This document shows positions 36,349-45,428 of a stretch of 64,000 nt of DNA, one piece after another. The translations under genes were made by a program, and so were the position numbers. The stretch spans positions 1 through 64,000 of the forward strand of contig JAHDXO010000048.1 in the NCBI GenBank assembly GCA_023382975.1, read 5' to 3'. The first letter of the stretch is position 1, and every line of letters begins with the position of its first letter. This DNA is from Pirellulaceae bacterium (GTDB taxonomy: Bacteria; Planctomycetota; Planctomycetia; Pirellulales; Pirellulaceae). The notes beneath the pieces were generated by a model. The model was not told where the DNA came from, did not search any database, and worked only from the letters and a program-made list of their open reading frames with translations.

Positions 36349-37494
36349 TCAGGGCGTACCGATCTTTTCTCCTGCCGTGATCCAGGCGAGGTTGAAGCGG
36401 GCGAGGTGGATACCCGAGTACATGCCTTCCGGGCCGCCTTCGAAGAGCAGGTAAACCAGACCTTCGCTCGGCGTGCCGGGGCGACCGGCAGCCAACGACG
36501 AATAGGCGCTGGGACCGTCGAAGACCAAGCGTTTCGCGGGCCAAGTCTTCGCGCCGTCGAGGCTCGCCCAGACGGTGATCTTCTGGCGGCCCGGGCCTCG
36601 CCCATGCCCGCCCTCGAAATCGAGATTGCTGTAAACGAGGATGTCGGCATCGTCAGCTGGCAACCGGGTCAGTCCGCCCGCACATCCGTAACTGGAACCT
36701 CGCACGCCGTCAGGCAGTGTGCTGCACCGTTCCGCATTGATCCAGGTTACCCCGCCGTCGTGACTCCACGCGATCCGCCGCAGCGCGTCGCTGGCCAAAT
36801 GGCAGCGCGAGTTGTAGTACACGCGGCCATCGGAAAGCTCTGCCAGCGTGCCTTCGCCAGTGCCCAGCACGGGAAACGGGTGGCTGGTCTTCCAAGTCGC
36901 ACCACCATCGTCGCTGTAGATAGCGCTGTTGTAGTGATAAGGCCACCACCGCGGATCGTTGCTCATCCCCGGCGGGATGACCCGGGCCGGTTGGAGCAAA
37001 CGGCCTTTGTACTTTCCGAAGCGAAGCGTGATCCCGGAATCGGAACCGTGGGTGTTCCCGAGCCCGCCGAACCCGTCGGGCTCGATGGTTGTCTCCTGCG
37101 GTTGCCAAGACTTGCCCGAGTCGCGACTGCGGAACAAACTGCGGCCCTGGAACACCATTACGTCGCCGCTTCGCTCGTCGACGATCGCAGCGCCCAGATT
37201 CGAGCGGTCACCGCCCACCTCGATGATCGGCCCCCAGTTCGAGCCTCCGTCCTCGCTGCGCCGCACCTGGACCGGGGCTGCCGCCGCACGGAACGCCAAC
37301 ACCGTTCCGTCCATCGCCACCACGATACTGGGAAACCGCTGGCCCTCGTACAACTGCTGCATGTCGAAGAACGGTTCCGCTTGGTCGGCCGGGTTTGCTG
37401 CGCAACATGGGACGACAAGCAGTCCGCCGAACGATGCCGCAAGGACCGCGAACCCACAAAAAACCCGAGATATTGAGCCTCGATGGCTTGGCAT
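36349..37494 (-). CDS. Exported sialidase-family (BNR/Asp-box) protein
   Basis: 381 residues from the ATG at 37494, which follows AAAGGAGCCAGCC. The signal peptide is VFCGFAVLAASFGGLLVVPCCA. Five Asp-box repeats mark a six-bladed sialidase propeller: RSEDGGSNW, RSRDSGKSW, YSDDGGATW, WSHDGGVTW and WASLDGAKTW. The FPSIVVAMDGTVLAF segment resembles the start of exo-sialidase domains. The catalytic Arg triad was not traced, so glycoside specificity is open. It lies between a DapA-family lyase and a serine hydrolase on the same strand. Confidence 0.83.
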   Translation of the reverse strand: MPSHRGSISRVFCGFAVLAASFGGLLVVPCCAANPADQAEPFFDMQQLYEGQRFPSIVVAMDGTVLAFRAAAAPVQVRRSEDGGSNWGPIIEVGGDRSNLGAAIVDERSGDVMVFQGRSLFRSRDSGKSWQPQETTIEPDGFGGLGNTHGSDSGITLRFGKYKGRLLQPARVIPPGMSNDPRWWPYHYNSAIYSDDGGATWKTSHPFPVLGTGEGTLAELSDGRVYYNSRCHLASDALRRIAWSHDGGVTWINAERCSTLPDGVRGSSYGCAGGLTRLPADDADILVYSNLDFEGGHGRGPGRQKITVWASLDGAKTWPAKRLVFDGPSAYSSLAAGRPGTPSEGLVYLLFEGGPEGMYSGIHLARFNLAWITAGEKIGTP

Positions 37495-37570
37495 GGCTGG
37501 CTCCTTTGCCGAGATGGTCACAAACCAATTCAAGTCTTGATGATACCGCGTTCACGCGCGTTCGGCTGCT

Positions 37571-38617
37571 TCATCCGTCCGGAAAAAACTCCGGGAGTGC
37601 TTCTCGGGCGATCGGAAGCAAACGTTCGGCTTCGGTCGTGGGGATCGAGCGATAGGGCCAGCGCATCCGCCACCCGACATCGGCCCAACCGCCGATCAAG
37701 GCCAGCAGCCGGTCGCAGGCCCCGTTGCAATAGCCGCCGGAGTGGATAAACGGCGCGATATGGTCCTCCATGAACCGGCGCAGCCGCAGTTCCAACTCGA
37801 ACGCGGCGCTTTCTCGAAACAGGGACGGGCGACGGGAAATCGCGGCGCGGTGCCTGTCCCATTCTTGCTGCGTCGATGCGCTGTCTTCTTGCCGTTCTTC
37901 GCTGCTTGCCGCTGCGGCCGACACGTCGCCGACGATCAGCTCGGTCCAGCGTTGCGCCGCGCCTGGATGCAGACAGGCAACGTTCGAGTAAGCGCCATGC
38001 GCCCCCTGCCACACTCCGGTCGCCAGATGATGTCCGGGCACGAAGATACTCAGCGATTCGCAGTGCTCGCGCATGGCAGCATACCAAGCCTCGTCTCCGT
38101 CAGCCACCTTCACGCCAACCAGTGCTGGAATCTGTTGCGCCAGACGGCCGATCTCGGAAGGGTGAAGCACCCGTTTGGCGTGCGGCGGATTGTAGAGTAC
38201 GATGCCGATCCCCTCGGCCGCCTCGGCCATCCGGTCCAGGAAACTCACCGCCTCAGTATTGCTTACTGGGAACCAATCCGGAAGGATCACCTGGAAAGCG
38301 GCCGGGGCGAGCGGTACACACCGCCGCAACCGCTCCAGCGAGATCTGGGCACTCATGTGGCTGACCCCGATCTGGAACGGCGTTCCCGATCGCTCGCACC
38401 GGTCGGCCAGCAACACCGCTAACCGATCGAATTCGCTTTCGGTCAGCGTGTGAAACTCCCCGGCCGTTCCGTTGGAGTAAATCCCGTCCACTCGCATGGC
38501 GATCAACGAATCGATCTCGTCCGCAACCCGCGCGACGTCCAGCGAATCGTCGTCGTTCCATGCCAGCAGCAATGTGGCCCAATTCCCGCGGATTTCACGG
38601 TTGCCCAGCGGTGTCAT
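37571..38617 (-). CDS. DapA/NanA-family aldolase-lyase (dihydrodipicolinate synthase-like)
   Basis: 348 residues from the ATG at 38617. It has the class I aldolase features of the DapA superfamily: SNGTAGEFHTLTESEF (the GTxGE motif), LYNPPHAKRVL (the Tyr position) and LVGVKVADGDE (the Schiff-base Lys). The family includes dihydrodipicolinate synthase, N-acetylneuraminate lyase and sugar-acid aldolases. Next to a sialidase-type gene, a lyase acting on a sugar acid is more likely than lysine synthesis, but this is inference. No signal peptide, so cytoplasmic. Confidence 0.8.
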   Translation of the reverse strand: MTPLGNREIRGNWATLLLAWNDDDSLDVARVADEIDSLIAMRVDGIYSNGTAGEFHTLTESEFDRLAVLLADRCERSGTPFQIGVSHMSAQISLERLRRCVPLAPAAFQVILPDWFPVSNTEAVSFLDRMAEAAEGIGIVLYNPPHAKRVLHPSEIGRLAQQIPALVGVKVADGDEAWYAAMREHCESLSIFVPGHHLATGVWQGAHGAYSNVACLHPGAAQRWTELIVGDVSAAAASSEERQEDSASTQQEWDRHRAAISRRPSLFRESAAFELELRLRRFMEDHIAPFIHSGGYCNGACDRLLALIGGWADVGWRMRWPYRSIPTTEAERLLPIAREALPEFFPDG

Positions 38618-38742
38618 CGCAATTCGAAACTCCCTTCGCTGGCCAAGTTTGCGTTCAGCCCCTTGTTCGACGATCACGCGCAGCAGATGGTCGCACGGAT
38701 CGCCATTTTGGCCCACACCCTGCTACCCTTTCAACCCGAGAA

Positions 38743-39936
38743 TCAGAATCCTGCTGGTTCTTTGGGAAAGCTTCGAAAAGCCGCCGAGGCTTCATAGACG
38801 CCGAGCTTCAGTCGATTGATGCCCCCGATTGGCTGATGCTCGACGATCGAGTGCCAGGGAGTAAAGAAGAGACGCTCACAATGCTTTTTCCGCTCGGGAG
38901 TGTCGAAATCTTGGGGCGGGATAGTAATCTTTGCAACCGTCACAAAGGGATACTTGCATTCGTCCCATTCGACCGTGGCGTCCTCGATTTCGGTCTCGAT
39001 CTTCCCCGCAAGCTCGGTTTTCGATCTAACCTGGACCTGGAATTCGAACTGGATCTCCCTAGCGTCGGCTCCCGTGAGAAGCTTCAGCAGCGCAGCACGC
39101 AAGTAGTCCGGATTGTCTATGTCCGGGGCGGCAGCGCAGCGGGCGGCGACCGGCTTGGCCGAGTACTTCATCACTTTGTCGCTGCCATACAGATACGGGG
39201 CTCCGCTGAAGTACCGGTTGTCGACCGGGCTCGCTGGCGGGGTCTGAAAGGCGGGTGGATTGGCGGTCGTGGACAGGCTTTGGATTCGTTTGACGATGCT
39301 TGCGGTCCTGACGGCTCGTCGCGTCATTGGGTCCGTCATGTCCGGCTGGCCCTCGGCGTTCAATTTGATCCGCTGGGCGAAGAACGCCTGGGGGTTGTCG
39401 TTATTCTTAAGCAGCACTTCACTGAGCACCGCGTAGTCTTCAACGTTTGCGAACGCGAACACGGGATGATTCACCATCAGGAAGTCCTGGGTCAACGGTT
39501 CGTCCTTTTCAACGAGACGAGTTCCCTCGACCTTCATGAGCTTGATGGCCATCCCGCGACTGCCGTGCGCTGCTGCCGACGAATCGTCCCCGACACGTAC
39601 CGAGGCATTGGAGAATCGGATCCACGCTTGGTATTCCCGTCCCGGCTTAGCGAAAACGCCGACTTGCAACTCCTTGGGGAGTGCGTCCAAGACGCGGAAC
39701 GTTGCCATCACGCATCCATGATCTTTCGGATGGACTCCCCGTTTCACCGGAGAGTCGCCCGCATATCGCCTCTTCATCTGCTCGACCGTCAAGCGAACGA
39801 TGTTTTTGATCTGCGCTGCTTCCTCGGGTGGGATCTGTTCCAGTTCCGGATCATGGACGATCTTGTCGCCGGCCTGAAGTCCGACAACAAAACTGAGCAG
39901 TAGTGGACCAACGGCTGCGAGAGTTCTTTGAGACAT
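38743..39936 (-). CDS. Exported catalase-fold haem protein
   Basis: 397 residues with a signal peptide (TLAAVGPLLLSFVVGLQAG). The core resembles catalase-like proteins: KRGVHPKDHGCVMATFRV holds the distal-type His, and IRFSNASVRVGDDSSAAAHGSRGMAIKL matches the family's haem-pocket region. True catalases are longer and retain an R-x3-Y haem ligand; a clear equivalent was not located, so peroxidatic activity is uncertain. It lies 45 bases after a dihaem cytochrome gene on the same strand, suggesting a shared redox role. Confidence 0.75.
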   Translation of the reverse strand: MSQRTLAAVGPLLLSFVVGLQAGDKIVHDPELEQIPPEEAAQIKNIVRLTVEQMKRRYAGDSPVKRGVHPKDHGCVMATFRVLDALPKELQVGVFAKPGREYQAWIRFSNASVRVGDDSSAAAHGSRGMAIKLMKVEGTRLVEKDEPLTQDFLMVNHPVFAFANVEDYAVLSEVLLKNNDNPQAFFAQRIKLNAEGQPDMTDPMTRRAVRTASIVKRIQSLSTTANPPAFQTPPASPVDNRYFSGAPYLYGSDKVMKYSAKPVAARCAAAPDIDNPDYLRAALLKLLTGADAREIQFEFQVQVRSKTELAGKIETEIEDATVEWDECKYPFVTVAKITIPPQDFDTPERKKHCERLFFTPWHSIVEHQPIGGINRLKLGVYEASAAFRSFPKEPAGF

Positions 39937-39981
39937 AGCGAATCCTTCCGAACGAAGATGAGATAGAACCGGGTGGTGAGG

Positions 39982-41880
39982 CTATTTCAGGTTCTTAATG
40001 TATTCGATAATTGCCCAGCGTTGGTCTTCGGTAAACGTCGTGCCGCCGGATCCGGTGTGGCCGTCGCCGCTGTGACCGCGATTCGAATTGCCGGGGATCG
40101 GTGTACCATCGTCCGAAACCGTCTGAAAATGGAAGGCACCGGCAACCTGTTCCGTGCTCAAGCCGACATGTCTCGGGTCGAACTCGCGACTCCCGACATA
40201 AAAGGACTTCACTCGCTCGCCGTCGGGCTTCAGGAGTTCCCAGAGGTTCGGCACGGAACCGTTGTGGAGAAACGGAGCGGTAGCCCAGACGCCGTTCAAG
40301 GGACGCGCTTTATAGCCCATTCCGCCATTGGGACGCGGATTGTCCGTGGGGCGGTTGCCGCGAAGTTCCAGCAGAATTTCCTGTTTCTCTTGAGGCGTGC
40401 GATTCTGGAAACTCTCCTCCAGATAGCGTTTGATCACGCCGCGCCCCGCCGCGGCCAGCAGCAGTCCGGCAGGTACTTCTTGCGAGAAGTCCGGGGCAGG
40501 CAGTCCCAATTGAGTGCGCAACTGCTTGAGCCTTTCAAGCCCACCACTTGCCTCAAGCTCTGCCATGCCCGCCGCAACTTCGCGGGCCAGTATCCCAGGT
40601 TTCGCCGTTCGCGTCGCAAAGTTGACGATCATCTGCGGATCGGTGCCAATCAAGGAAAAAGGCACGGACGTCGTCTTGATGAACCGCTGCCCGATTTGAT
40701 TGGGTGGTGTCATCGCGAAGTTGCCCTGCGAATCGCGTGAATTGTGACAATTGGCGCAGTTGGAGTCGAACAGTCGCTTCCCAATCGCCGCCTTGGCTTC
40801 GTCAATTTCGCCGAAGAATTGTGTCGGCCAGGGCGGAGCCTTGAGGTTCCGCAGAGAGACTTCCAGGTCGTGCAAATAATCCAGTCGGGCCGACGAGGCG
40901 TAGCCGGTGTCGGCCGATTCGGATAGTTCGAAGTGGGCAAACACGCCCAGCACCTCGCCGACGTTTCTCGAAATTGGAATCTCGGCGGAACTGTTCCACT
41001 GGACCCAATCTAAATGGGGCGTATCCCACAAGAACGGAAAGCTGACGGGAGCGCTCGAAGGCCGACGATTCTCCGGGATGTTGATTCCGGCCTCCGTGAT
41101 TTGGTTAAGGATGGCTCCGAAAGCATCCAAGCGTGCCAAGCCGTACGGATGCGCCGCCTTGTTGCGTTCGACCAACGTTTCGATGACGGCCGTATAGGAC
41201 TCGAACTCTTCCCGCGGCGGCGCTGCGCCATCAAGCCCCCCGGCACCGTCGCGCACTCGCTTCACGAATGCTGCGAATTTTTCGTCGTCCGATGCCGTTG
41301 CCCGCATCGATGCAGCGAGCCTGCCCAGAAAGCTCTCCATGTCCGCCATGGTGGGACCGCCGTCAATTCGGATCACCTCGCCTTGGAAGGTTAGGTCGGA
41401 TGTGTGACAAGCGGCACAGGTAAATCCAAGCCAGTCCTTCTCCTGTTCTGGATAATGGTCGACGTTGAATCGCGGGCCGAGGAATGCGGTCTTCATCGCG
41501 ATCGAAGCAGGATTGGAGTCCTTGGCGAAGCCAATCGGCAGCCCATCCGGATTCCGGTCGCTCGAGCGCTGCGTGATAAAGCCAAGTGACGCCAAGTGCC
41601 GATCCGACCTGAAAAGTTCATCATCGTCGGGCAGCTCCAAGGCTAGGAACCAACGGTAAGGTATCAACTGCGAACCCTGGCCAAGGTAGTAGAATCGTTC
41701 CCGTTCCTCATTCGCCCAGCCTTGATCCAAGTACACTGCCTCATGGCCCGAAGAGACGCACGGTTCTTCAGGCTTCGTGTCGGGCGTGACAACGGAGTCG
41801 CTACGGTCCGCGCAACCCGTCAGGAAAAGACCAAGCCCCAGAAGTCCGACAACAGAGATCCTCCAAGACTTGAGGTTCAT
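39982..41880 (-). CDS. Dihaem cytochrome c lipoprotein (cytochrome c peroxidase/RoxA-like)
   Basis: 632 residues from the ATG at 41880, which follows GGGAGAAGAAACG. A lipoprotein signal (VVGLLGLGLFLTGC) anchors it outside the inner membrane. There are two c-type haem sites: CAACH in GFTCAACHTSD and CANCH in DSNCANCHNS. Spacing and overall length match large dihaem cytochromes of the RoxA/peroxidase-like type rather than the ~330-residue CcpA. It may oxidise a substrate with oxygen or peroxide. Probably co-transcribed with the catalase-fold gene. Confidence 0.83.
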   Translation of the reverse strand: MNLKSWRISVVGLLGLGLFLTGCADRSDSVVTPDTKPEEPCVSSGHEAVYLDQGWANEERERFYYLGQGSQLIPYRWFLALELPDDDELFRSDRHLASLGFITQRSSDRNPDGLPIGFAKDSNPASIAMKTAFLGPRFNVDHYPEQEKDWLGFTCAACHTSDLTFQGEVIRIDGGPTMADMESFLGRLAASMRATASDDEKFAAFVKRVRDGAGGLDGAAPPREEFESYTAVIETLVERNKAAHPYGLARLDAFGAILNQITEAGINIPENRRPSSAPVSFPFLWDTPHLDWVQWNSSAEIPISRNVGEVLGVFAHFELSESADTGYASSARLDYLHDLEVSLRNLKAPPWPTQFFGEIDEAKAAIGKRLFDSNCANCHNSRDSQGNFAMTPPNQIGQRFIKTTSVPFSLIGTDPQMIVNFATRTAKPGILAREVAAGMAELEASGGLERLKQLRTQLGLPAPDFSQEVPAGLLLAAAGRGVIKRYLEESFQNRTPQEKQEILLELRGNRPTDNPRPNGGMGYKARPLNGVWATAPFLHNGSVPNLWELLKPDGERVKSFYVGSREFDPRHVGLSTEQVAGAFHFQTVSDDGTPIPGNSNRGHSGDGHTGSGGTTFTEDQRWAIIEYIKNLK

Positions 41881-42070
41881 CGTTTCTTCTCCCGGCCATT
41901 GATGGGTTGCGATAAGCGACGAAATCAAGCAAGGTGCTATTCAGACGGGCTGAAGGACATCGCGTGGATGGCATCCACGCGATCGACAGACATCCAGATA
42001 GCAATGCGCGGATCTCGACTGAAGTGGAAAGCTACGGAGCGATGAGAATCCCCGACCCGCAACAGGGATT

Positions 42071-43543
42071 CTATTCCCTGTCAGCTTCGGCTGCAATCGT
42101 GGGCGGCCCATTTCTCAGCCAGGCTAGATTGAAGCGATAGTGCAGGCGGCTGCTGATCAGGTGGATAACGCCGTCGGGCGTTTGGGTAGCGGCCAGATAG
42201 CCGGCGTGTTCGGCTCGGGTGGGCGTGGCGGTGAAACGCCCGGTGTGGGCGCCGCCGTCGTAGTCGCCGCTTCCGGGCGTCAGCAGCTTGCGGATCGGCC
42301 AGGTCTCGCCTTCGTCGAACGACAAGGCCGCGAACAGACCGTGGCCGACAAATTCGTGGCCATTCCGATCCGTGAAGGTCATCCCGCCCGCCTCGGGCTT
42401 GCTGCGGTTGCCCGAGGTGAACGAAACGAACAGCAATGGTCCTTCCTGAAGCCGCTTGAGCACCAACCGCTGACCGCCTCCGATCGGCGGAAACGGGCTG
42501 GCTCGATATGTCCACGTCACGCCCAGATCGGCCGACAGACTCATCGGCATCCGCCCGTCGATCGAGTCGCCGCGTCCCAGCGCCATCAGCCGGCCGTCCT
42601 GCAACTCGACGAACCCAGCATGGATGCCCGCGATCGTCCCTCGGCCCGTGCCACCTTGAACAAACTGCGGCGGCGGTTGGCCCTCGCCCGGATCGGTCCA
42701 GGTCTTCCCGCCGTCGCGGCTGATGTGCAGCGCCGTGCCGCCGTTTCCGCCCGGAACTGCGTCACAGTTCTGGAGCAACACGCCAGCGTTGGTCATGACG
42801 GTGCCGGAGATCACCTGGTGCCGCCCCGTGATCTGCGGACCGATGGCCTGCGGCGGCGTCCACGTGACTCCGTTGTCGCGGCTGATTCGCATCAGCAGAG
42901 CGAGCTTGGCCCAGCCGCGGCCTCCGTCCGGGCCCATACCGTTGAAGTGGTAAATCGCTCCCCGTCCGTCGTGAAAGATCGCGCTGCCATGCATGTTGCG
43001 ATTGGCTGCCTTGAAGAATTCGCTCGACGGATCCCAGGCGTCCTGCCCGGCCCGCAAGCGACTGGCCAACACCGTCAATTCGGTTCCCTGTTCAGCGCTC
43101 GTCGAGTACCAAATGGCCAGCAGATCGCCGTTGGGAAGCCACGTGATCGAGGGCTGATGATTGTGCGAGTGGAACGGTTCGCCGGCATCATCGGGAGGCA
43201 GCACGAAAACGATCGGAGACTTGAAGAACGGCTTGTCAGCGTCCGGCGCACCAGTCCAGTCGGCCGCCTGCTGCGTCGCCTCGCGAGCCCAACGCGGGGG
43301 CACGGCGTCCGGTCGCGGCATCGTGGCGACAACACGCCCGTCCGCCTCCTGCACATCGAAGTGCCGATACGTGCTGGACATCCCGACTGTCTCCGCTGCG
43401 ATGCAGCTTGCGGCCCAGAATGCACCTGCGAGAAATGCGACTGCGGGAACCGCCAGACATGGCAAGGAAACAGCACATGCAAAGTGTGTCCAGGTGTGGA
43501 TACCAGTCCCAGTTTTGCCGTTTCTTCCTGTTCGTGATTCCAT
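42071..43543 (-). CDS. Exported sialidase-family (BNR/Asp-box) protein
   Basis: 490 residues from the ATG at 43543, preceded by GGAGTTCACG. The hydrophobic export segment is FACAVSLPCLAVPAVAFLAG. Asp-boxes are ISRDNGVTW, ISRDGGKTW, LSADLGVTW and LSFDEGETW. Other sialidase-like stretches are HNHQPSITWLPNGDLLAIW and FVELQDGRLMALGRG. It ends with HLISSRLHYRFNLAWL, closely like the HLARFNLAW end of the other sialidase in the window, so the two are related. It lies 63 bases downstream of fwdB but its function seems unrelated. Confidence 0.85.
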   Translation of the reverse strand: MESRTGRNGKTGTGIHTWTHFACAVSLPCLAVPAVAFLAGAFWAASCIAAETVGMSSTYRHFDVQEADGRVVATMPRPDAVPPRWAREATQQAADWTGAPDADKPFFKSPIVFVLPPDDAGEPFHSHNHQPSITWLPNGDLLAIWYSTSAEQGTELTVLASRLRAGQDAWDPSSEFFKAANRNMHGSAIFHDGRGAIYHFNGMGPDGGRGWAKLALLMRISRDNGVTWTPPQAIGPQITGRHQVISGTVMTNAGVLLQNCDAVPGGNGGTALHISRDGGKTWTDPGEGQPPPQFVQGGTGRGTIAGIHAGFVELQDGRLMALGRGDSIDGRMPMSLSADLGVTWTYRASPFPPIGGGQRLVLKRLQEGPLLFVSFTSGNRSKPEAGGMTFTDRNGHEFVGHGLFAALSFDEGETWPIRKLLTPGSGDYDGGAHTGRFTATPTRAEHAGYLAATQTPDGVIHLISSRLHYRFNLAWLRNGPPTIAAEADRE

Positions 43544-43606
43544 CGTGAACTCCACAATCTTTACTTCTCACCCTCAGGAGAATTCGATGATTGAGCATAG
43601 GCGGCG

Positions 43607-44950
43607 TCAGGGAGCCGTTGAACCGTACCGCTTTAACTCTCGCACTCGGCGTTCGATGCCGGTCAGGATTTCCAGGTCGCTGGGATGGGGCGATTCGAAG
43701 GCGGGACGTAGCGGGATCGGAACGTCGTCCATGCGGTAGACGGTGCCGGGCACGTTGATGCCGTAGGCGGCGACGTGGAAGGCGACGGCGGCTTGTCGGG
43801 TGGTCGGCGTTTCCTTCGGGTCCAGGGCGATGTAGGGGATCGATCGCAGATGCTCTCGCGCTGGCTGGCTGAAGTTGGCCATCGGATCGCTGGCCAGAAT
43901 CAGCGCCGCATCGGCCTCGCGGCGCGCGAGCACGTCCGAAGCGGTGTATTCGCCCGGATTGAAACGCGGGTAGCCGCGGCCCAGATTCACGGCGAACGGG
44001 AACCCGGTGCGCCACGTCACGACGTTGTCTGCACCGGTGACGTTGCCGTGGCCCCGGTTGGGTTTGCAGGTGAATCGGGTGTAGCGATTCATGTCGCGAG
44101 TCAACGCCAGCAGCGCTTCGCTGTTGGCATGCTTGCCTCGCGTCATGCTGACGCCCATGCCGAAGAAGATCACGCCGAAACGGGCCGCCTTCATGCGCTG
44201 CATCAAATCCTGCCAGACCGACAGCGGTTGCCCGGTGTCGTGCAGCACTTGGTTGGGATCCAAGTCGATGCCCTTGGCCAGCGCCCGCAGGGTCCACAGC
44301 GCCTCGAAGTCCCCCCGCGGCTTGATCTGCACGAAGATGTCGGCCGCCTTGGCCGACTTCGTCTTGCGGACGTCCACCACCACGCACGTGCGATCCTTGC
44401 GGCCGTTGGGCACGAACAGGCCCTTGGGCATCAGACTGTACCGGGTGAAATGCCGCGGGTGACTCTCCGCCGGATTCGAGCCCCAGAACATGACCAGATC
44501 GCCGCGGTTGCGCACCTCGCCCAGCGTGCAGGTCACTTCGCCGACGCCCTGAAAGGCCATTCCCGAGGGACCGTGGCAGACGCTGGTCGTCGTATCGACA
44601 TTCCCACCGATCCAGTCGGCGATGGCGACGGCGCAGCGCTGCGCTTCGATCGTTGTGTCGCTCAATCCGTACACCAGCGGATAGCGAGCGTCGGCCAGGA
44701 TCTGCGCCGATCGCTCGATGCCCTCCTGGACCGATGCCGGTTGGCCTTGGATCAAACACGACGGACAGTCCTCGATTTCGTGGTTCAAGAACCAGGCGGT
44801 GCCCAGGCCGCAGGCTCGCTTGGCTTCCACAATTCGGTCCCCGTCCACTTTCAATTCGATATCGTCGCAGACGCAGCCGCAGAACGTGCAGGTGGCGTCG
44901 GTCACCACCCGCAATTCGGCATCGGACGTCTTTGATACGGCGGTATTCAT
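43607..44950 (-). CDS. fwdB: Formylmethanofuran dehydrogenase subunit B (catalytic, molybdopterin)
   Basis: 447 residues. It belongs to the tungsten/molybdenum bis-MGD oxidoreductases and acts in archaeal-type C1 transfer on methanofuran or an analogue. The N-terminal [4Fe-4S] cysteines are C21, C24, C28 and C47. The metal ligand is C125 in TTSVCHGPSG, a cysteine where some homologues carry selenocysteine. Other pterin-site stretches are MFWGSNPAESHPRH and FFGMGVSMTRGKHAN. It follows the D-like subunit by 3 bases. The A and C subunits and the formyltransferase are not in the window. Confidence 0.9.
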   Translation of the reverse strand: MNTAVSKTSDAELRVVTDATCTFCGCVCDDIELKVDGDRIVEAKRACGLGTAWFLNHEIEDCPSCLIQGQPASVQEGIERSAQILADARYPLVYGLSDTTIEAQRCAVAIADWIGGNVDTTTSVCHGPSGMAFQGVGEVTCTLGEVRNRGDLVMFWGSNPAESHPRHFTRYSLMPKGLFVPNGRKDRTCVVVDVRKTKSAKAADIFVQIKPRGDFEALWTLRALAKGIDLDPNQVLHDTGQPLSVWQDLMQRMKAARFGVIFFGMGVSMTRGKHANSEALLALTRDMNRYTRFTCKPNRGHGNVTGADNVVTWRTGFPFAVNLGRGYPRFNPGEYTASDVLARREADAALILASDPMANFSQPAREHLRSIPYIALDPKETPTTRQAAVAFHVAAYGINVPGTVYRMDDVPIPLRPAFESPHPSDLEILTGIERRVRELKRYGSTAP

Positions 44951-44953
44951 GGT

Positions 44954-45304
44954 TCAAGCTTTCTCCAAAGGCTCCAGACGAACATCCAATCCCTTGCTGG
45001 TCGGCATCCCGGAGCCGTGTGTATCGCCCCCCATCAGGCGACTGGAAAGGTCACCGTACGCGATGAACAGCAGCCCTGGAGGCAGTTCGTCGCCCTTGGA
45101 TTCCTTGATCGCAGCTTCAACGCAGCCAAATTCGCTGGTTAGACGGACACGATCGCCGGCGGCCAGTCCCAATCGCTGCATGTCTTGCGGGGCGACCTGA
45201 AGAACGTTCGTCTCGGACTGGTATCCTTCCTTGAATTTCCCCTCGCTGATCCCGCAGCCTTGCTTGCTGGTTCGGCCAGGGATCAGGATGAACGTCTCGG
45301 CCAT
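44954..45304 (-). CDS. fwdD: Formylmethanofuran dehydrogenase subunit D-like (molybdopterin dinucleotide-binding)
   Basis: 116 residues. A small molybdopterin-dinucleotide-binding domain: ILIPGRTSKQGCGISEGK at the start, LGLAAGDRVRLTSEFG as the typical DPBB core, and LPPGLLFIAYGDLSSRLMGGDTHGSGMP matching the archaeal FwdD end. It completes the pterin-binding site of the B subunit. It is first in the operon, 3 bases ahead of fwdB, and divergent from the GlmU-like gene. Confidence 0.88.
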   Translation of the reverse strand: MAETFILIPGRTSKQGCGISEGKFKEGYQSETNVLQVAPQDMQRLGLAAGDRVRLTSEFGCVEAAIKESKGDELPPGLLFIAYGDLSSRLMGGDTHGSGMPTSKGLDVRLEPLEKA

Positions 45305-45428
45305 ATAAATCTCTCCCGATGTCGCAATGCGGCAACGAATCGCCCGACGTCAATATAAGCCAATCAGCGGTCGCGGCAAGCTGACGGACCTGGAAGAATC
45401 GCCGCCGCCCTGCTATCTTCATGAGCCT

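Noticed and set aside
43236..44957. 573-codon minus-strand frame overlapping fwdB in another frame
   Set aside because: Arg/Gly-rich shadow; fwdB in its own frame has all iron-sulfur and metal-site cysteines.
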